Assembly (NCBI GenBank): GCA_938028745.1
Contig: CALIZL010000021.1
Coordinates: 57,887-121,886, forward strand
Direction of reading: 5' to 3'
DNA length: 64,000 nucleotides
From: an uncultured Prevotella sp.
GTDB taxonomy: Bacteria > Bacteroidota > Bacteroidia > Bacteroidales > Bacteroidaceae
Under the pieces are notes generated by a model. It ran no database searches. It was not told where the DNA came from and saw only the letters and a list, made by a program, of their open reading frames with translations. A program made the position numbers and the translations under genes. Shown piece by piece: positions 61,310 through 64,000 of this stretch; the first letter of the stretch is position 1; each line of letters begins with the position of its first letter.

Positions 61310-62659
61310 ATGAAAAATATCAGCTTAGACATCACCAAAGCCGCCCAATTTCTTAGTGAGGGCGCAGTGAAAGCCTACGAGCCGAAAGTGAAAGCGGCGC
61401 AAAAGGCTCTTGAAAATGGCACTTGTCCTGGTAACGACTTCTTGGGTTGGCTGCATTTGCCCAGCTCCATCACCCCCCAATTTCTAGACGAGGTGCAAGC
61501 CGTTGCCAACACCTTGCGTGAGAAATGCGAAGTAATCGTTGTGGCAGGCATCGGTGGCAGCTACCTCGGTGCGCGTGCCATAATCGAGGCTTTGGGTAAT
61601 TCGTTCGCATGGCTTGTGGGCGATAAGGCAAATCCCACTATTGTTTTCGCAGGAAACAACATCGGCGAAGACTATCTCTCCGAACTTTCCGACTATTTAA
61701 AGGATAAACGTTTCGGTGTGATTAATATCTCCAAGTCGGGTACTACCACCGAGACGGCTCTCGCATTCCGTCTACTTAAAAAGCAATGCGAAGAACAACG
61801 CGGTAAGGCGGAGGCCAAAGATGTTATCGTGGCCATTACAGACGCCAAACGTGGAGCTGCAAGAGCTGCCGCCGACAAAGAAGGTTATAAGACCTTTGTG
61901 ATACCCGACAATGTGGGTGGACGTTTCTCGGTGTTGACACCTGTTGGCCTATTGCCCATCGCTTGCGCAGGTTTCGACATTAAGGCATTGGTTAATGGTG
62001 CCGCCGATATGGAGAAAGCCACAGCCCCCAGCGTTCCCTTTGCTGAGAACATCGCTGCCCAATACGCTGCCGTGCGCAACGCATTGTACACCGAGAAGGG
62101 AAAGAAAATCGAGATAATGGTGAACTATCAGCCCAAATTGCACTTCATTGCCGAGTGGTGGAAACAACTTTACGGCGAAAGCGAAGGTAAGGAACACAAG
62201 GGCATTTTCCCCGCATCGTGTGACTTTACCACCGACCTACACTCTATGGGACAATGGATTCAGGAAGGCGAACGCAGTATTTTCGAAACCGTAATAAGCG
62301 TGGAACAACCTGCAAAGAAACTGTTGTTCCCCAACGATGACGAGAATCTAGACGGTTTGAACTTCCTTGCTGGCAAGCGTGTTGACGAGGTTAACAAGAT
62401 GGCCGAGTTGGGAACACTGCTCGCTCACGTAGATGGTGGCGTGCCAAATATCCGCATCAGCGTGCCCGAACTGAACGAATATTACATCGGACAATTGATT
62501 TATTTCTTCGAAATAGGTTGTGGCATCAGCGGAAACGTGCTTGGCGTAAATCCGTTTAACCAGCCAGGCGTAGAGGCTTACAAGAAAAACATGTTTGCCT
62601 TACTAGACAAACCAGGTTACGAGGCCGAGAGCAAGGCTATAAAAGAACGTCTGAAATAA
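61310..62659 (+). CDS. pgi: glucose-6-phosphate isomerase
   Basis: Interconverts glucose-6-phosphate and fructose-6-phosphate. The start is taken at 61310 (MKNISLDITKAAQF, 449 residues), 10 codons inside a longer frame. VVAGIGGSYLGARAIIE, NISKSGTTTETALAFRLL and the catalytic region GRFSVLTPVGLLP and QWIQEGERSIFET identify it. The short length fits the Bacillus/Bacteroidetes type. The leader contains the partial third copy of the repeat that brackets the preceding gene. Confidence 0.96.
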   Translation: MKNISLDITKAAQFLSEGAVKAYEPKVKAAQKALENGTCPGNDFLGWLHLPSSITPQFLDEVQAVANTLREKCEVIVVAGIGGSYLGARAIIEALGNSFAWLVGDKANPTIVFAGNNIGEDYLSELSDYLKDKRFGVINISKSGTTTETALAFRLLKKQCEEQRGKAEAKDVIVAITDAKRGAARAAADKEGYKTFVIPDNVGGRFSVLTPVGLLPIACAGFDIKALVNGAADMEKATAPSVPFAENIAAQYAAVRNALYTEKGKKIEIMVNYQPKLHFIAEWWKQLYGESEGKEHKGIFPASCDFTTDLHSMGQWIQEGERSIFETVISVEQPAKKLLFPNDDENLDGLNFLAGKRVDEVNKMAELGTLLAHVDGGVPNIRISVPELNEYYIGQLIYFFEIGCGISGNVLGVNPFNQPGVEAYKKNMFALLDKPGYEAESKAIKERLK

Positions 62660-62674
62660 ACTTTTTAATATGCG

Positions 62675-62710
62675 AAACGCCTCTTCGCCTGCAAAAACGA
62701 AGAGGCGTTT
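62675..62710 (+). terminator. terminator of pgi
   Basis: AAACGCCTCTTCG (62675-62687) pairs perfectly with CGAAGAGGCGTTT (62698-62710). TTGCTTGC follows. It ends 21 bp before the HAD gene. Confidence 0.88.
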
Positions 62711-62731
62711 TGCTTGCTATTGTATTCGCAA

Positions 62732-63496
62732 ATGAACAATATGTATGCTCCAACTTCGCCCAATTTGCCTTTTGGACACGAACAAGAAGTGAAGTCTTAT
62801 TTGGAAAAACGCGGTTTCGATAGCTTTCAACCGCAAGCCGTACTCTTCGATATGGATGGCGTGTTGTACGATTCCATGCCCAATCACGCCCGTTGCTGGC
62901 AAGAGGCTATGGCAAAATTTGGACTGAAAATGACGGCTGCCGGCGTGTATGCTACCGAAGGAATGCGCGGCGTAGAAACCATTAGGCTGATGGTGAAGGC
63001 TCAACAGGGACGTGACATATCGGAAGACGAGGCGCAAATGATGTACGATGAGAAGGCCCGACTCTTCGGACTGCTACCCAAAGCACCCATCATGGAGGGT
63101 GTTTTAGAGTTGATGGAGAAGATAAAGGCGGCTGGCATGTGCATCGTTGTGGTTACCGGGAGTGGTCAGCTACCACTGATTGAGCGTTTGCAACATGATT
63201 TTAAGGGCTTTGTTACGGCCGATAAGATTGTCTCGGCTTATGATGTGACGCGTGGAAAACCAGCTCCCGACCCTTATCTGATGGGCTTGCAAAAAGCCGG
63301 AAACTTACAACCCTGGCAAGGAATTGTGGTAGAAAATGCGCCAATGGGTGTGCGAGCAGGTGTGGCTGCAAAGATATTTACGATTGCCGTTAATAGCGGA
63401 CCCTTACCCAATGCAACTTTGGCTGGAGAAGGAGCAAACATCGTGTTCGACAGAATGACGCAATTACGTGATACATGGATGGGCGACCATGACTGA
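62732..63496 (+). CDS. HAD-superfamily hydrolase, beta-phosphoglucomutase-like
   Basis: 254 residues from the ATG at 62732; a TTG-started longer form is unlikely. The DxD motif is FDMDGVLYDSMPNHARCW, with the helical cap after it, then VVTGSGQ (motif II), GKPAPDPYLMG (motif III lysine) and VVENAPMGVRAGVAA (motif IV, E-N in place of the more usual ED). The family includes sugar-phosphate phosphatases and mutases; substrate unknown. It overlaps the start of the DUF4180 gene by 8 bp, so translation is probably coupled. Confidence 0.85.
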   Translation: MNNMYAPTSPNLPFGHEQEVKSYLEKRGFDSFQPQAVLFDMDGVLYDSMPNHARCWQEAMAKFGLKMTAAGVYATEGMRGVETIRLMVKAQQGRDISEDEAQMMYDEKARLFGLLPKAPIMEGVLELMEKIKAAGMCIVVVTGSGQLPLIERLQHDFKGFVTADKIVSAYDVTRGKPAPDPYLMGLQKAGNLQPWQGIVVENAPMGVRAGVAAKIFTIAVNSGPLPNATLAGEGANIVFDRMTQLRDTWMGDHD

Positions 63497-63863
63497 TTTT
63501 AGTTTCATATCGCATACCATAGGCAAGGCGATGGTGGCCGAAGTTGCCGCCAACGATATGCTTTTGACTGTCCCCGAAGACGTAAACGACCTTTTGGGAA
63601 ATGCCTATTATCAAGGTTTCGATGGCATGATCATCTCTGCCGACAAAATTTCGCCACGCTTTTTCGACCTCAAAACGATGTTGGCCGGCGAGATTTTGCA
63701 AAAGTTCTCCACCTTTCGGATGCGTTTGGCCGTTGTTGGCGACTTCTCCGTCTTTCCCAGCGAAAGCCTTAAAAGTTTCATTTACGAAAGTAATCGTGGT
63801 AACCTAATACACTTTTCGCCAACCATAGCCGATGCCTTAGCTTGGTTTTTAAAAATCTGTTAA
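63489..63863 (+). CDS. DUF4180 family protein
   Basis: 124 residues from the ATG at 63489 (MTDFSFISHTIGKAMVAEV), inside the end of the HAD gene. Recognised as DUF4180-like by the AEV-start strand, the DVNDLLGNAYYQGFDGMIISADKISPRFFDLKT block and FPSESLKSFIYESNRGNLIHF. The fold is small alpha/beta and the function unknown. The overlap with the HAD gene suggests the two are made in step. Confidence 0.75.
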   Translation: MTDFSFISHTIGKAMVAEVAANDMLLTVPEDVNDLLGNAYYQGFDGMIISADKISPRFFDLKTMLAGEILQKFSTFRMRLAVVGDFSVFPSESLKSFIYESNRGNLIHFSPTIADALAWFLKIC

Positions 63864-63916
63864 TAGTACATTTTTCCTAAAACAACAGATAGTTTAATTT
63901 CAACCACTAGTGTCCA

Positions 63917-64000
63917 CTAAAAGAAATTAAGACTTAGCAGAGTTGCAGATTGTAAGTTCTCCTTTGCTTTCTCTGGCACCAGCAAATCTCTAAGCGGCAT
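63917..64000 (-). CDS. C-terminal end of a leftward gene cut by the window edge
   Basis: The leftward frame is open from the window edge to a TAG at 63917-63919. The 27 visible residues read MPLRDLLVPEKAKENLQSAT and end LLSLNFF. The first methionine may be internal. Just after the stop is GTGGACACTAGTGG. Too short to assign; a transposase C-terminus or a domestic gene are both possible. Confidence 0.3.
   Translation of the reverse strand: MPLRDLLVPEKAKENLQSATLLSLNFF

Overview
The window looks like chromosome of a Prevotella-type member of the Bacteroidales. The evidence is: promoters of the Bacteroidetes form (TTTG, about 19 bases, TAnnTTTG) and little Shine-Dalgarno signal; a C-terminal type IX secretion sorting domain; a lipoprotein whose cysteine is followed by a run of aspartates; a serine palmitoyltransferase of the Bacteroides type; and the glycogen set debranching enzyme / GT4 synthase / GH57. 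Assignment below family level is inference.

Layout. 1-2.8 kb: tandem palindromes, a LacI-family regulator and a repeat-filled gap. 2.8-10.4 kb: a leftward block of translation genes (rplT, rpmI, infC, thrS, prfC) with rfbD, a DUF4924 gene and a LysE exporter. 10.5-16.1 kb: ROK kinase, HtrA protease and a membrane-anchored LuxR-type regulator preceded by a candidate structured RNA. 17.0-20.7 kb: a 1169-residue secreted protein followed by a tiny acidic protein. 22.5-25.2 kb: lipid kinase divergent from serine palmitoyltransferase, then tRNA-Pro. 25.2-31.0 kb: serB, guaA, a MurU-like nucleotidyltransferase and an AmgK-like kinase fused to a RapZ C-terminal domain. 31.3-33.4 kb: groESL. 36-43 kb: mutS2, mscL, gapA, miaA, a second lipid kinase and a Crp-type regulator. 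43.3-48.0 kb: glycogen operon. 48.3-53.1 kb: oxyR and a probable metal-uptake TonB operon. 54.5-64 kb: DsbA-like protein, NlpE-like lipoprotein, NDH-2, lysS, gpsA, a GxxExxY gene between inverted repeats, pgi, a HAD phosphatase and a DUF4180 protein.

The most unusual content lies between the genes. Five copies of a non-coding element of about 620-645 bp (called R22 here) lie at 1.7, 12.1, 21.4 (inverted), 35.2 and 53.6 kb. Each has a central array with an exact 22-bp period and a conserved right end around CGCGAGAAT. Three copies of a second element of about 195 bp (called P here), a nested palindrome with terminal inverted repeats, lie at 2.5, 22.3 and 34.7 kb. Runs of short GTTGAC/CAACTC words and, in two places, GTGAAAAG octamers sit next to them, making composite islands of up to 1.8 kb. 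I could not match these to a named family from memory.

Functionally, the genes cover translation, glucose and glycogen metabolism (ROK kinase, pgi, gapA, glycogen operon), cell-wall sugar recycling, sphingolipid synthesis, envelope and oxidative stress (HtrA, OxyR, GroESL, NlpE-like) and metal uptake.
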